Shown here: piece after piece, positions 34,431 to 46,949 of the stretch
Position numbering within the stretch: the first letter of the stretch is position 1
Layout of the letters: every line of letters starts with the position of its first letter
Notes under the pieces: generated by a model
The model's database searches: none
The model's input: only the letters and a program-made list of their open reading frames with translations
What the model was told of the DNA's origin: nothing
Translations under genes and position numbers: made by a program
Origin: Triticum aestivum
Lineage: Eukaryota; Streptophyta; Magnoliopsida; Poales; Poaceae
Length of the DNA: 64,000 bases
Assembly: GCF_018294505.1 (NCBI RefSeq)
Contig: NC_057796.1
Span: 275,712,939 to 275,776,938, forward strand
Reading direction: 5' to 3'

Positions 34431-36144
34431 TGAAGGAAATATGCCCTAGAGGCAATAATAAAGTTATTATTTATTTCCTTATATCATGATAAATGTTTAT
34501 TATTCATGCTAGAATTGTATTAACTGGAAACTTGATACATGTGTGAATACATAGACAAACAGAGTGTCACTAGTATGCCTCTACTTGACTAGCTCGTTGA
34601 TCAAAGATGGTTATGTTTCCTAGCCATAGACATGAGTTGTCATTTGATTAACGGGGTCACATCATTAGGAGAATGATGTGATTGACTTGACCCATTCCGT
34701 TAGCTTAGCACTCGATCGTTTAGTATGTTGCTATTGCTTTCTTCATGACTTATACATGTTCCTATGACTATGAGATTATGCAACTCCCATTTACCGGAGG
34801 AACACTTTGTGTGCTACCAAACGTCACAACGTAACTGGGTGATTATAAAGGTGCTCTACAGATGTATCCAAAGGTACTTGTTGGGTTGGCGTATTTCGAG
34901 ATTAGGATTTGTCACTCCGATTGTCGGAGAGGTATCTCTGGGCCTACTCGGTAATGCACATCACTATAAGCCTTGCAAGCATTGTAACTAATGAGTTAGT
35001 TGCGGGATGATGTATTACAGAACGAGTAAAGAGACTTGCCGGTAACGAGATTGAACTAGGTATCGAGATACCAACGATCGAATCTCGGGCAAGTAACATA
35101 CCGATGATAAAGGGAACAACGTATGTTGTTATGCGGTCTGACCGATAAAGATGTTCGTAGAATATGTGGGAGCCAATATGAGCATCCAGATTCCGCTATT
35201 GGTTATTGACCGGAGAGGTGTCTCGGTCATGTCTACATAGTTCTCAAACCCGTAGGCTCCGCACGCTTAACGTTACGATGACGGTTATATTATGAGTTTA
35301 TGTGTTTTGATGTACCGAAGGAGTTCGGAGTCCCGGATGAGATCGGGGACATGACGAGGAGTCTCGAAATGGCCGAGACGTAAATATCGATATATTGGAC
35401 GACTATATTCGGACTTTGGAAAGGTTCCGAGTGATTCGGGTATTTTTCGGAGTACCGGAGAGTTACGGGAATTCGTATTGGGCCTTAATGGGCCATACGG
35501 GAAAGGAGAGAAAGGCCCCAAAGGGTGGCCGCACCCCTCCCCATGGACTAGTCCGAATTGGACTAGGGAGGGGGGGGGCCTTCCTTCTTTCTCCTTCTCC
35601 CTTCCCTTTTCCTACTCCAACAAGGAATGGAGGAGTCCTACTCCCGGTGGGAGTAGGACTTCCCCCTTGGCGCGCCCTCCTCCTAGGCCGGCCGCCTCCC
35701 CCCTTGCTCCTTTATATACGGGGGCAGGGGGGCACCCGAGAGACACAACAATTGATCATTGATCTCTTAGCCGTGTGCGGTTCCCCCCCACCATATTACA
35801 CCTCGATAATATCGTAGCGGTGCTTAGGCGAAGCCCTGTGTCGGTAGAACATCATCATTGTCACCACGCCGTCGTGCTGACGAAACTCTCCCTCAACACT
35901 CGGCTGCATCGGAGTTCGAGGGACGTCATCGAGCTGAACGTGTGCTGAACTCGGAGGTGTCGTGCGTTCTGTACTTGATCGGCCGGATCGTGAAGACGTA
36001 CGACTACATCAACCGCGTTGTATTAACGCTTCCGCTATCGGTCTACGAGGGTACGTGGACAACACTCTCCCCTCTCATTGCTATGCATCACCATGATCTT
36101 GCGTGTGCGTAGGAAATTTTTTGAAATTACTACGTTCCCCAACA
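34431..36144 (+). repeat. 5' LTR of copia copy 2 (1714 bp)
   Basis: TG...CA ends with TATA box TTTATATACGG at 35711. It differs from the 3' LTR at only a few sites in the parts compared (for example C at 34532 against A at 41342), pointing to a more recent insertion than copy 1. Confidence 0.96.
35711..35718 (+). promoter_or_regulatory. TATA box in copia copy 2 5' LTR
   Basis: TTTATATA, followed by ACGGGGGCAGGG; the same motif is present in the 3' LTR at 42520 and in copy 1. Confidence 0.75.
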
Positions 36145-36145
36145 G

Positions 36146-36157
36146 TGGTATCAGAGC
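36146..36157 (+). other. Primer-binding site, initiator Met tRNA
   Basis: TGGTATCAGAGC, one base after the 5' LTR, is the standard plant copia primer-binding sequence. Confidence 0.95.
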
Positions 36158-37426
36158 CAGGTTTTATCTGTTGATGTTGTATGCACGAGTAGAACACAAG
36201 TGAGTTGTGGGCGATATAAGTCATACTGCTTACCAGCATGTCATACTTTGGTTCGGCGGTATTGTGAGATGAAGCGGCCCGGACCGACATTACGCGTACG
36301 CTTACGCGGGATTGGTTTCACCGTTGCGAGCACTCGATGCTTAAAGGTGACTGGCGGGTGTCTGTCTCTCTCACTTTAGTTGAACCGAGTGTGGCTACGC
36401 CCGGTCCTTGCGAAGGTTAAAACAGCTCCAACTTGACAAACTATCGTTGTGGTTTTGATGCGTAGGTAAGAACGGTTCTTGCTAAGCCCGTAGCAGCCAC
36501 GTAAAACTTGCAACAACAAAGTAGAGGACGTCTAACTTGTTTTTGCAGGGCATGTTGTGATGTGATATCGTCAAGACATGATGCTATATTTTATTGTATG
36601 AGATGATCATGTTTTGTAACCGAGTTATCGGCAACTGGCAGGAGCCATATGGTTGTCGCTTTATTGTATGAAATGCAATCGCCATGTAATTGTCTTACTT
36701 TATCACTAAGCGGTAGCGATAGTCGTAAAAGCAATAGTTGGCGAGACGACAACGATGCTACGATGGAGATCAAGGTGTCGCGCCGGTGACGATGGTGATC
36801 ATGACGGTGCTTCGGAGATGGAGATCACAAGCACAAGATGATGATGGCCATATCATATCACTTATATTGATTGCATGTGATGTTTATCTTTTATGCATCT
36901 TATCTTGCTTTGATTGACGGTAGCATTATAAGATGATCTCTCACTAAAATTTCAAGATAAAAGTGTTCTCCCTGAGTATGCACCGTTGCGAAAGTTCTTC
37001 GTGCTGAGACACCACGTGATGATCGGGTGTGATAGGCTCTACGTTCAAATACAACGGGTGCAAAACAGTTGCACACGCGGAAAACATGACGAGCCTAGCA
37101 TATGCAGATATGGCCTCGGAACACTGAGACCGAAAGGTCGAGCGTGAATCATATAGTAGATATGATCAACATAGTGATGTTCACCATTGAAAACTACTCC
37201 ATTTCACGTGACGATCGGACATGGTTTAGTTGATATGGATCACGTGATCACTTAGAGGATTAGAGGGATGTCTATCTGAGTGGGAGTTCTTAAGTAATAT
37301 GATTAATTGAACTTCTATTTATCATGAACTTAGTCCTAATAGTATTTTGCAAATTATGTTGTAGATCAATAGCTCGCGTTTGTTGCTTCCCTGTGTTTAT
37401 TTTTGATATGTTCCTAGAGAAAAATT

Positions 37427-38190
37427 ATGTTGAAAGATGTTAGTAGCAAAGATGTGGATTGGATCCGTGATCTGAGGATTATCCTCATTGCTGCACAGAA
37501 GAATTATGTCCTTGATGCACCGCTAGGTGACAGACCTATTGCAGGAGCAGATGCAGACGTTATGAACGTTTGGCTAGCTCAATATGATGACTACTTGATA
37601 GTTTAGTGCACCATGCTTAACGGCTTAGAATCGGGACTTCAAAGACGTTTTGAACGTCATGGACCATATGAGATGTTCCAGGAGTTGAAGTTAATATTTC
37701 AAGAAAATACCCGAGTTGAGAGATATGAAGTCTCCAACAAGTTCTATAGCTAAAATATGGAGGAGAATAGCTCAAGCAGTGAGCATGTGCTCAGATTGTC
37801 TGGGTTTTACAATCGCTTGAATCAAGTGGGAGTTAATCTTCCAGATAAAATAGTGATTGACAGAATTCTCTAGTCACCATCACTAAGTTAGTAGAACTTC
37901 GTGATGAACTATAGTATGCAAGGGATGACGAAAGTAATTCCCGAGCTCTTCGTGATGCTGAAATCGACGAAGGTAGAAATCAAGAAAAACATCAAGTGTT
38001 GATGGTTGACGAGACCACTAGTTTCAAGAAAAGGGCAAAGGGAAGAAGGGGAACTTCAAGAAGAACGGCAAGCAAGTTGCTGCTCAAGTGAAGAAGCCTA
38101 AGTCTGGTCCTAAGCCTGAGACTAAGTGCTTCTACTGCAAAGGGACTGGTCACTGGAAGCGGAACTACCCCAACTATTTGGTGGATAAGA
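37427..38190 (+). pseudogene. Copia gag remnant, copy 2
   Basis: Starts at ATG 37427 (MLKDVSSKDVDWIRDLR), with a TAG near 37605 and more stops near 37752 and 37871, at the same places as in copy 1. The zinc knuckle near 38128-38170 reads CFYCKGTGHWKRNY: the CCHC pattern is intact except that the last cysteine is tyrosine. Copy 1 shares this substitution. No complete nucleocapsid can be made. Confidence 0.87.
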
Positions 38191-38206
38191 AGGATGGCAA
38201 AATGAA

Positions 38207-38426
38207 CAAAGGTATATTGGATATACATGTTATTGATGTGTACTTTACTAGTGTTTATAGAAACCCCTCGGTATTTGATATTGGTTCAGTTGCTAAGAGT
38301 AGTAACTCGAAACGGGAGTTGCAGAATAAACAGAGACTAGTAAAAGGCGAGGTGACGATGTGTGTTGGAAGTAGTTCCAAGATTGATATGATCATCATCG
38401 CACACTCCCTATACTTTCGGGATTAG
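38207..38426 (+). pseudogene. Copia protease remnant, copy 2
   Basis: A single copy of the region duplicated in copy 1. The active-site triad is altered (VFDIGS where copia proteases have D-T/S-G), then SKRELQNKQRLVKGEV. The frame ends at TAG 38424-38426. The threonine to isoleucine change should abolish catalysis. Confidence 0.75.
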
Positions 38427-38583
38427 TGTTGAAACTAAATAAGTGTTATTTGGTGTTTGCATTGAGCATGAATATGATTTGATCATGTTTGTTGCAATAC
38501 GGTTATTCATTTAAATTAGAGAATAATTGTTGTTATGTTTACATGAATAAAACCTTCTATGGTCATACACCCAATAAAATGGT

Positions 38584-39696
38584 TTGTTGGATCTCGATCG
38601 TAGTGATACACATATTCATAATAATGAAGCCAAAAGATGCAAAGTTAATAATGATAGTGCAACTTATTTGTGGCACTGCCGTTTAGGTCATATTGGTGTA
38701 AAGCGCATGAAGAAACTCCATACTGATGGGATTTTGGAATCACTTGATTATGAATCACTTAATGCTTGCGAACCATGCCTCATGGGCAAGATGACTAAAA
38801 CGCCATTCTCCGGAACTATGGAGAGAGCAACAGATTTGTTGGAAATCATACATACAGATGTATGTGGTCTGATGAATATTGAGGCTCGTAGCAGGTATCA
38901 TTATTTTCTGACCTTCACAGATGATTTGAGCAGATATGGGTATATCTACTTAATGAAACAGAAGTCTGAAACATTTGAAACGTTCATATAATTTCAGAGT
39001 GAAGCGGAAAATCATCGTAACAAGAAAATAAAGTTTCTACGATCTGATCGTGGAGAAGAGTATTTGAGTTACGAGTTTGGCCTTCAGTTAAAACAATGTG
39101 AAATAGTTTCACTACTCACGCCACCTGGAACACCACGGTGTAATGGTGTGTCCGAACATCGTAACCGTACTTTATTAGATATGGTGCGATATATGATGTC
39201 TCTTACCGATCTACCACTATCGTTTTGGGGTTATGCATTAGAGACAGCTGCATTCACGTTAAATAGGGTACCATCTAAATCCGTTGAGACGACATCTTAT
39301 GAACTGTGGTTTGGCAAGAAACCAAAGTTGTCGTTTCTTAAAGTTTGGGGTTGCGATGCTTATGTAAAAAGGTTTCATCCTGATAAGCTCAAACCCAAAT
39401 CGGAGAAATGTGTCTTCATAGGATACCCAAAGGAGACTGTTGGGTACACCTTCTATCACAGATCCGAAGGCAAGACATTCGTTGCTAAGAATGGATCCTT
39501 TCTAGAGAAGGAGTTTCTCTCGAAAGAAGTGAGTGGGAGGAAAGTAGAACTTGATGAGGTAACTGTACCTACTCCCTTATTGGAAAGTAGTTCATCACAG
39601 AAATCTGTTCCTGTGACTCCTACACCAATTAGTGAGGAAGTTAATGATGATGATCATGTAACTTCAGATCAAGTTACTACCAAACCTCATAGGTAA
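38584..39696 (+). pseudogene. Copia integrase remnant, copy 2
   Basis: Two open pieces. 38584-38991 holds the zinc-binding GAG-pre-integrase part (WHCRLGH, then CEPCLMGK) and the first catalytic aspartate (IIHTDVCG) plus FTDDLSRYGYIYL. A TAA at 38989-38991 follows. 39064-39696 holds the distal core, with GVSEHRNRTLLDMVR carrying the catalytic glutamate, ETAAFTLNRVPSK, and the HPDKLKPKSEKCVFIGYP element. Integrase joins element DNA to the chromosome. This copy is better preserved than copy 1 but still split by the shared stop. Confidence 0.9.
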
Positions 39697-39702
39697 ACCA
39701 GA

Positions 39703-40400
39703 GTGAGATCCACACCAGAGTGGTACGGTAATCCTGTTCTGGAGGTCATGTTATTTGACCATGACGAACCTACGAACTATGAGGAAGCGATGATGAGCCC
39801 AGATTCCGCGAAATGGCTTGAGGCCATGAAATCTGAGATGAGATCCATATATGAGAACAAAGTATGGACTTTGATTGACTTGCCCAATGATCGGCGAGCC
39901 ATTGATATTAAATGGATCTTCAAGAGGAAGACAGACAGTGATAGTAGTGTTACTGTCTACAAAACTAGAATTGTCGCAAAAAAGGTATTCGACAAGTTCA
40001 AGGTGTTGACTACGATGAGAGTTTCTCACTCGTATCTATGCTTAAGTCTGTCTGAATCACGTTAGCAATTGCCGCATTTTATGAAATATGGCAAATGGAT
40101 AAACAAAACTGCATTCCTTAATGAATTTATTAAAGAAGAGTTGTATATGATGCAACCAGGAGGTTTTGTCAATCCTAAAAGTGCTAACAAAATATGCAAG
40201 CTCCAGCGATCCATCTATGGACTGGTGCAAGCATCTCGGAGTTGGAATATACGCTTTGATAAATTGATCAAAGGATATAGTTTTATACAGACTTGCGGTG
40301 AAGCCTGTATTTACAAGAAAGTGAGTGGGAGCACTACAGCATTTCTGATAAGTATATGTGAATGACATATTGTTGATCGGAAATAATGTAGAATTATTCT
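39703..40400 (+). pseudogene. Copia reverse transcriptase remnant, copy 2
   Basis: The RVT_2-type domain is recognised by EAMMSPDSAKWLEAMKSEM, the VWTLIDLPNDRRAIDIKWIF segment, then after a frameshift near 39985 AFLNEFIKEELYMMQPGGF, CKLQRSIYGLVQASRSW and FDKLIKGY. The active site near 40352-40363 reads YVND rather than YVDD, the same aspartate to asparagine change as in copy 1, and stops surround it. Confidence 0.88.
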
Positions 40401-40582
40401 GCAAAGCATAAAGGAGTGTTTGAAAGGAGTTTTTCAAAGAAAGACCTCGGTGAAGCTGCTTACATATTGAGCATCAAGATCCATAGAGATAGATCAAGAT
40501 GCTTGATAAGTTTTTTCAATGAGTACATACCTTAACAAGATTTTGAAGCAGTTCAAAATGGAACAGTCAAAGAAAGAGTTTC

Positions 40583-40943
40583 TTGCCTGTGTTACAAGGT
40601 GTGAAATTGAGTAAGACTCAAAGCCCGACCACGGCAGAAGATAGAAAAAGAATGAAAGTCATTCCCTATGCCTCGGCCATAGGTTCTATAAAGTATGCCA
40701 TGCTGTGTACCAGATCTATTGTTTACCCTACACTGATTTTGGCAAAGGAGTACAATAGTGGTCTAGGAGTAGATCACTGGACAGCGGTCAAAATTATCCT
40801 TAGTGGAATAAGGATATGTTTCTCGATTATGGAAGTGACAAAAGGTTCGTCGTAAAGGGTTACGTCGATGCAAGTTTTGACACTAATCTAGATGACTCTA
40901 AGTCTCGGTCTAGATACATATTGAAAGTGGGAGCAATTAGTTA
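40583..40943 (+). pseudogene. Copia RNase H-side remnant, copy 2
   Basis: The frame includes PYASAIGSIKYAMLCTRS, the conserved segment between polymerase and RNase H, then after a frameshift near 40810 the YVDASFDTNLDDSKSRS segment with its RNase H aspartates. It ends just before TAG at 40941. Confidence 0.8.
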
Positions 40944-41240
40944 GAGTAGCTCCGTGTAGAGCATTGTAGACATAGAAATTTGCAAAATACTTACGGATCT
41001 GAATGTGACAGACCCGTTGACTAAAATTATCTCACAATCAAAACATGATCACACCTTAGTACTCTTTGGGTGTTAATCACATAGTGATGTGAACTAGATT
41101 ATTGACTCTAGTAAACCCTTTGGGTGTTGGTCATATGACAATGTGAACTATGGGTGTTAATCACATGGTGATGTGAATTATTGATGTTAAATCACATGGC
41201 GATGTGAACTAGGTAATTGACTCTAGTGCAAGTGGGAGAC

Positions 41241-42955
41241 TGAAGGAAATATGCCCTAGAGGCAATAATAAAGTTATTATTTATTTCCTTATATCATGAT
41301 AAATGTTTATTATTCATGCTAGAATTGTATTAACTGGAAAATTGATACATGTGTGAATACATAGACAAACAGAGTGTCACTAGTATGCCTCTACTTGACT
41401 AGCTCGTTGATCAAAGATGGTTATGTTTCCTAGCCATAGACATGAGTTGTCATTTGATTAACGGGATCACATCATTAGGAGAATGATGTGATTGACTTGA
41501 CCCATTCCGTTATCTTAGCACTCAATCGTTTAGTATGTTGCTATTGCTTTCTTCATGACTTATACATGTTCCTATGACTATGAGATTATGCAACTCCCGT
41601 TTACCGGAGGAACACTTTGTGTGCTACCAAACGTCACAACGTAACTTGGTGATTATAAAGGTGCTCTACAGGTGTCTCCAAAGTTACTTGTTGGGTTGGC
41701 GTATTTCGAGATTAGGATTTGTCACTCCGATTGTCGGAGAGGTATCTCTGGGCCCACTCGGTAATGCACATCACTATAAGCCTTGCAAGCATTGTAACTA
41801 ATGAGTTAGTTGCGGGATGATGTATTACGGAACGAGTAAAGAGACTTCCCGGTAACGAGATTGAACTAGGTATCGAGATACCAACGATCGAATCTCGGGC
41901 AAGTAACATACCGATGATAAAGGGAACAACGTATGTTGTTATGCGGTCTGACCGATAAAGATGTTCGTAGAATATGTGGGAGCCAATATGAGCATCCAGA
42001 TTCCGCTATTGGTTATTGACCGGAGAGGTGTCTCGGTCATGTCTACATAGTTCTCGAACCCGTAGGCTCCGCACGCTTAACGTTACGATGACGGTTATAT
42101 TATGAGTTTATGTGTTTTGATGTACCGAAGGAGTTCGGAGTCCCAGATGAGATCGGGGACATGACGAGGAGTCTCGAAATGGTCGAGACGTAAATATCGA
42201 TATATTGGACGACTATATTCGGACTTTGGAAAGGTTCCGAGTGATTCGGGTATTTTTCGGAGTACCGGAGAGTTACGGGAATTCGTATTGGGCCTTAATG
42301 GGCCATACGGGAAAGGAGAGAAAGGCCCCAAAGGGTGGCCGCACCCCTCCCCATGGACTAGTCCGAATTGGACTAGGGAGGGGGGGGGCTTCCTTCTTTC
42401 TCCTTCTCCCTTCCCTTTTCCTACTCCAACAAGGAATGGAGGAGTCCTACTCCCGGTGGGAGTAGGACTCCCCCCTTGGCGCGCCCTCCTCCTAGGCCGG
42501 CCGCCTCCCCCCTTGCTCCTTTATATACGGGGGCAGGGGGGCACCCCAGAGACACAACAATTAATCATTGATCTCTTAGCCGTGTGCGGTGCCCCCCTCC
42601 ACCATATTACACCTCGATAATATCGTAGCGATGCTTAGGCGAAGCCCTGCGTCGGTAGAACATCATCATTGTCACCACGCCGTCGTGCTGACGAAACTCT
42701 CCCTCAACACTCGGCTGGATCGGAGTTCGAGGGACGTCATCGAGCTGAATGTGTGCTGAACTCGGAGGTGCCGTGCGTTCGGTACTTGATCGGTCGGATC
42801 GTGAAGACGTACGACTACATCAACCACGTTGTATTAACGCTTCCGCTATCGGTCTACGAGGGTACGTGGAGAACACTCTCCCCTCTCGTTGCTATGCATC
42901 ACCATGATCTTGCGTGTGCGTAGGAATTTTTTTGAAATTACTACGTTCCCCAACA
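41241..42955 (+). repeat. 3' LTR of copia copy 2 (1715 bp)
   Basis: Preceded by the polypurine tract GTGCAAGTGGGAGAC (41226-41240). It ends CCCCAACA, followed by the TTATG target duplication. Confidence 0.96.
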
Positions 42956-43584
42956 TTATGATCCGGCAACCCCGAAGTGACAATAATCGGGACCACTCCC
43001 GGTGATGACCGTAGTTTGAGGAGTTCATGTATTCATTATGTGCTAATGCTTTGTTCCAGTACTATATTAAAAGGAGGCCTTAATATCCCTTAGTTTCCGC
43101 TAGGACCCCGCTGCCACGGGAGGGTAGGACAAAAGATGTCATGCAAGTTCTTTTCCATAAGCACGTATGACTATATTCGGAATACATGCCTACATTACAT
43201 TGATGAATTGGAGCTAGTTCTGTGTCACCCTATGTTATGACTGTTACATGATGAACCGCATCCGGCATAATTCTCCATCACCGATCCAATGCCTACGAGC
43301 TTTTCACATATTGTTCCTCGCTTATTTACTTTTCCGTTGCTACTGTTACAATCACTACAAAACACCAAAAATATTACCTTTGCTATCGTTACCATGACTT
43401 CCATATTACTTTGCTACTAAATACTTTGCTGCAGATACTAGGTTATCCAGGTGTGGTTGAATTGACAACTCAGCTGCTAATACTTGAGAATATTCTTTGG
43501 CTCCCCTTGTGTTGAATCAATAAATTTGGGTTGAATACTCTACCCTCGAAAACTGTTGTGATTCCCTATACTTGTGGGTTATCA
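42956..43584 (+). repeat. 3' LTR of gypsy element, second part
   Basis: Begins with the duplicated TTATG, continues ATCCGGCAACCCCGAAGTG as in the 5' LTR at 21982, and ends GTGGGTTATCA. Confidence 0.95.
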
Positions 43585-44068
43585 GTAGCAGTAGCGAAGG
43601 AATCTCTCGATCGGGTTCAGTTAACAGCCATCGATCGATCGCTCGGGTTCAGTAACGCGTAGCCTGCAGTGCAATCGCTCGGGTTCAGTTAGAGCCCAAC
43701 GCCTCACTCGGGTTCAATTAGAGCCCAACGCCTCGCACACACGCGCGTACTTACGAGAGAAACGCACATCGCTCGGCCCCCGACCACCCACCGTAACCGG
43801 GGACTCGCCGATATTTTCCGCGCCCTCGCTTCTACCACGGTTTTTTCTGTCATGGACAGCCCAAAGAATATCATGCAGCTGCGTCTCCGGCCCGCCCAGG
43901 ACGAAAAGACCATTTTCTATCATGATTTTTTGTCATAGAAGTAGGACCCCACCACATCTATGATGATACCGGGTTTTGTCACAATTATAGTCATAGAAGT
44001 GTCATAAGTATGACAGAAATTTTTTTCGTTCGGCCCAAAATGTCACGGATGTGTCTTTTTTTGTAGTG
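43585..44068 (-). mobile_element. Left arm, inner end with CACTA-type terminus
   Basis: Read on the minus strand from 44068 it starts CACTACAAAAAAAGACACAT, a typical CACTA terminus, then short subterminal repeats (CTTCTATGAC) and repeats of TGAACCCGAGCGA. The right arm from 51893 matches it closely in the opposite direction. The three bases outside the terminus are CAT (44069-44071); the matching outer end was not found. Confidence 0.8.
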
Positions 44069-45410
44069 CATGGGTTTGTGTGAGAGAAATACAAACCTAG
44101 AGAGACATAGTGTGTAGGTTCGTGAGTGTTTTGGGGGGGGTGCATGAGAGATGGACAGGGAATATGTGTCGATGATATCTCAAACAAAAAATGTAACATA
44201 TGAAATGTGTGTGAAACAGAGGCCTGGATATAGCATATATAGAGGGGGCGATCCATCAGAAGAGAGTGGAGGTATCATTAGCGTGAGATATCCATAGAAT
44301 CGAAGAGAGGGATGAAGTATGTGCATGTGTGTGTGTGTGCGCGCGCGATCGATAAAGAGTGCCATCAAATTTGTGTGTGCCCACGTCAAAGATATAGGGT
44401 GGCTGGCCTACTGGAACGTGAGAGGGGACATGTGCAGTTTGTCTCTGTGGCATGGATACCTACCTACATTGTTCAACTATCGGTGTGTGTTGGGGGGGGC
44501 AGAGACCTAACTATAGAGGTAGAACGGCCGGTATATGTGTGGAGGAGGAGAGAGACCTACCTTATGTATTGAGGGAGATCGATTGACATCCATGCATATG
44601 TGTAGGAGAGGAATAAGGTTGGGAGAGAGACGGGACTAGAGTGTCGGAGGGGTTGGTGGTGGAGTTGCTTCTCACAAATGGTGGGAAAGGCCCACTAGAC
44701 AAACGGAGGGCATGCCTACAATATCAATAAGAGAGGGGATGCCTGCCTGTCTGTGCACGTGTGTGGGAGAGACGGGTCAGGAGGCATGCACGAATGATTA
44801 GGGGGACGATATGGATGTGGTAAGCAGACGTAACTACATAGGAAGATCAATCGTCCTTTGTCGGAGAAACGAGAGACATAACTTGTGAGGTATGTCGATC
44901 GATGCGTGGGGAAAAAGAGTTATAGTCAACCTAGGTATATGTAGGGAGATCGATCGGTATACATGCATGCATGTGTTAGAAGAAAATAAGGGCCAGAGAG
45001 AAGGATAGACAGAGGGGAATGCGGCTAGGAGGTGGTGCAAGAGACCTACTATATCGAGGGGGAAGGAGAGTGCAAGTATGAGATCGATGAAAAGAGGGTG
45101 GGAGTGTGCACGTGCATGGAACCATATTAGACAGAGGTGGGCATGGACGGCGAGAAGAGAAGAGGGAAAGCTTGTGTTTGTGGTAGGCACACCTAGCTAG
45201 AGAGGTATATCGATTGGTGTGTGCCGGAAAGGAGCTGGGGGGGCCTACACACACCGTGGGTGAATGATCTAACGATAAATGACGAATGTGCTTGATGGAG
45301 CTAGAGAATGCTGAGGGAGGGTGAGAGGGAGGTGGGCGCGTGCATCCACGAGAGAAAGTTAGCGCTAGCTACAGAGATTAGAGGATTGTGTGGGTGTAAA
45401 AGATGAATAG
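44069..45410. repeat. Purine-rich, strand-asymmetric degenerate repeats
   Basis: About 1.3 kb in which the plus strand is strongly enriched in A and G, built from loosely repeated strings such as GAGAGACCTAC and GGAGATCGATCG, with GT microsatellite (44325-44343) and poly-G tracts. No gene is supported; the long minus-strand frames are side effects of the composition. Confidence 0.6.
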
Positions 45411-46090
45411 AGATCATAATTCATTATAAAAGTGGATTCGGATATTGGAAGAACATATCATAGTATTTTAAACTGACGCATGCATGAATATATATAATGC
45501 TGACACGCATGGTGTGGTTATGAACATGTTATACTACATGTAATATATAGAACCTTTATTTGAATTTGTGATGATGTGTGGCTTTTGCAGCTCAGGGCTA
45601 AATACTTGTCATAATGTAGGGGGCAGGGCACTATGCTTTGTGTGATAAACACGGTGTACATATGAAACATGGTTTAGATTATGAAGATCTAGTTAGTACG
45701 TCAAATGTACTATTATTTGGAGTCAACATCAAGTGTATTCAAAATTTTGAATTCGAGTTCATATAGTACACATAGTTCATATCTATCTCTGTAGTAATCA
45801 TGTGGTGTGTTATTAAGATAATATACAAATGATGGTTTAACTTGGCAACAATCATGACTGTAGATTCTTATTCAAATAGAGAAACGAATTCCAATTTAGT
45901 TCGGATTGCAGCGGTAGTATAGACATTTGGAATGCACTAAAATGTTTGTATGAGTAGGTTACATGCATTATACAGCCAGCGAACAAATTTAATTGGACAT
46001 AACATGGAATCATAGCTTTGAATAGCATTTGTACAGTAAAACGGGACAAGACTCTCTCTTTGTGTGGTGTGAATAGTTTTATTTTTTTCG
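45411..46090. other. AT-rich spacer, nothing recognised
   Basis: AT-rich DNA with no frames or repeats of note, between the purine-rich block and the decayed gene that follows. Confidence 0.5.
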
Positions 46091-46949
46091 TTTTTTTCGT
46101 TGAGGGAAGTGCGAATTGATTTGGTACGTACATTAGTACACGTGAGGCTTGTACCTAAATTTCAACCCGCGCCTTGTTATACTGAAAATTCATATATCGT
46201 GCTCCCCAAACTCACGCCTCTTACAACCCGCGCCTTGCTATCCCGAAATTACAATGCGTGCAAAAACTCCCTTCAGCTGCCAAATCCCGACATGCGAAAT
46301 CCACCTTCTAACCCTGAGCCAAAATGGCCGCTAGTTCAAATCGGTGGGGGTACTTTCGTAACACACCCTACATTTTGGACAAGCGCGTCCCTAAGTCATG
46401 GTTCCCCCTCCCATCACCTCCTTTTCACCATTCGAAAACCCAGGCTGCCATAACCTCTCTGCTCCAGCCGCGAAACCTCACCCTCCGCCGTTCTCCACCC
46501 CACCGCAGCCCAGCCGGATCCTCTTCCCCGACGACGTCGTCCACCGCAACAGCTCGACGTCCCTCATCCACCGCCCCGGACGAGGATCCATCGTCGACTC
46601 GTCGTCCCACTGGTTCAACCGCCCCGTCCTCCACCTCCAAGGAGCTACTCTGACGGTCGCCTCGTCTATCGCAGCTGCTCCATTCCCACAGTGCTGCCCT
46701 AACCTGCTCCACCGGAACCGCAACATCCTCACTGACTCCTCGGACGAAGCCGAGGCCTACTCGGCGCCACCAAAGAGGTTGTACACTCATCGCATCACTC
46801 CTTCTCCTTAACTTGACCTCTCGGCGCCACCAGTGCTCGATACCGCTCCCCCATGGCGCGGCTACCTCGTAGTCCTCGCCGCCGGCGACATCACCACAGC
46901 GGCTCTCCTCCAGTGCAAGGCTCCCTCGGCGGCGGCGTCCATACCAGCC

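Larger units (their letters stand above)
34431..42955 (+). mobile_element. Angela/WIS-type copia retrotransposon, complete structure (copy 2)
   Basis: 8525 bp, flanked by perfect TTATG duplications (34426-34430 and 42956-42960). LTRs are 34431-36144 and 41241-42955, both TGAAGGAAATATGCC ... CCCCAACA and nearly identical. The primer-binding site matches initiator methionine tRNA, and the polypurine tract is intact. The cis-acting parts are therefore complete, but gag and pol contain stops, so the element must have moved with proteins from another copy. It is nested in the gypsy 3' LTR and so is younger than it. Confidence 0.96.
21208..43584 (+). mobile_element. Ty3/gypsy (Athila-type, Sabrina-like) retrotransposon with nested insertions
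   Basis: LTRs begin TGATACGTCTCCG and end GGGTTATCA. The primer-binding site matches aspartate tRNA, as in Athila-lineage elements. The interior encodes gag and protease, then an extra Athila ORF1-like protein, but no reverse transcriptase, RNase H or integrase, so it is non-autonomous. It is flanked by GCAGC (21203-21207) and GTAGC (43585-43589), a five-base duplication with one mismatch. Two later insertions (27944-32177 and 34431-42955) split it. The family name is a resemblance only; gypsy type and boundaries are firm. Confidence 0.92.
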
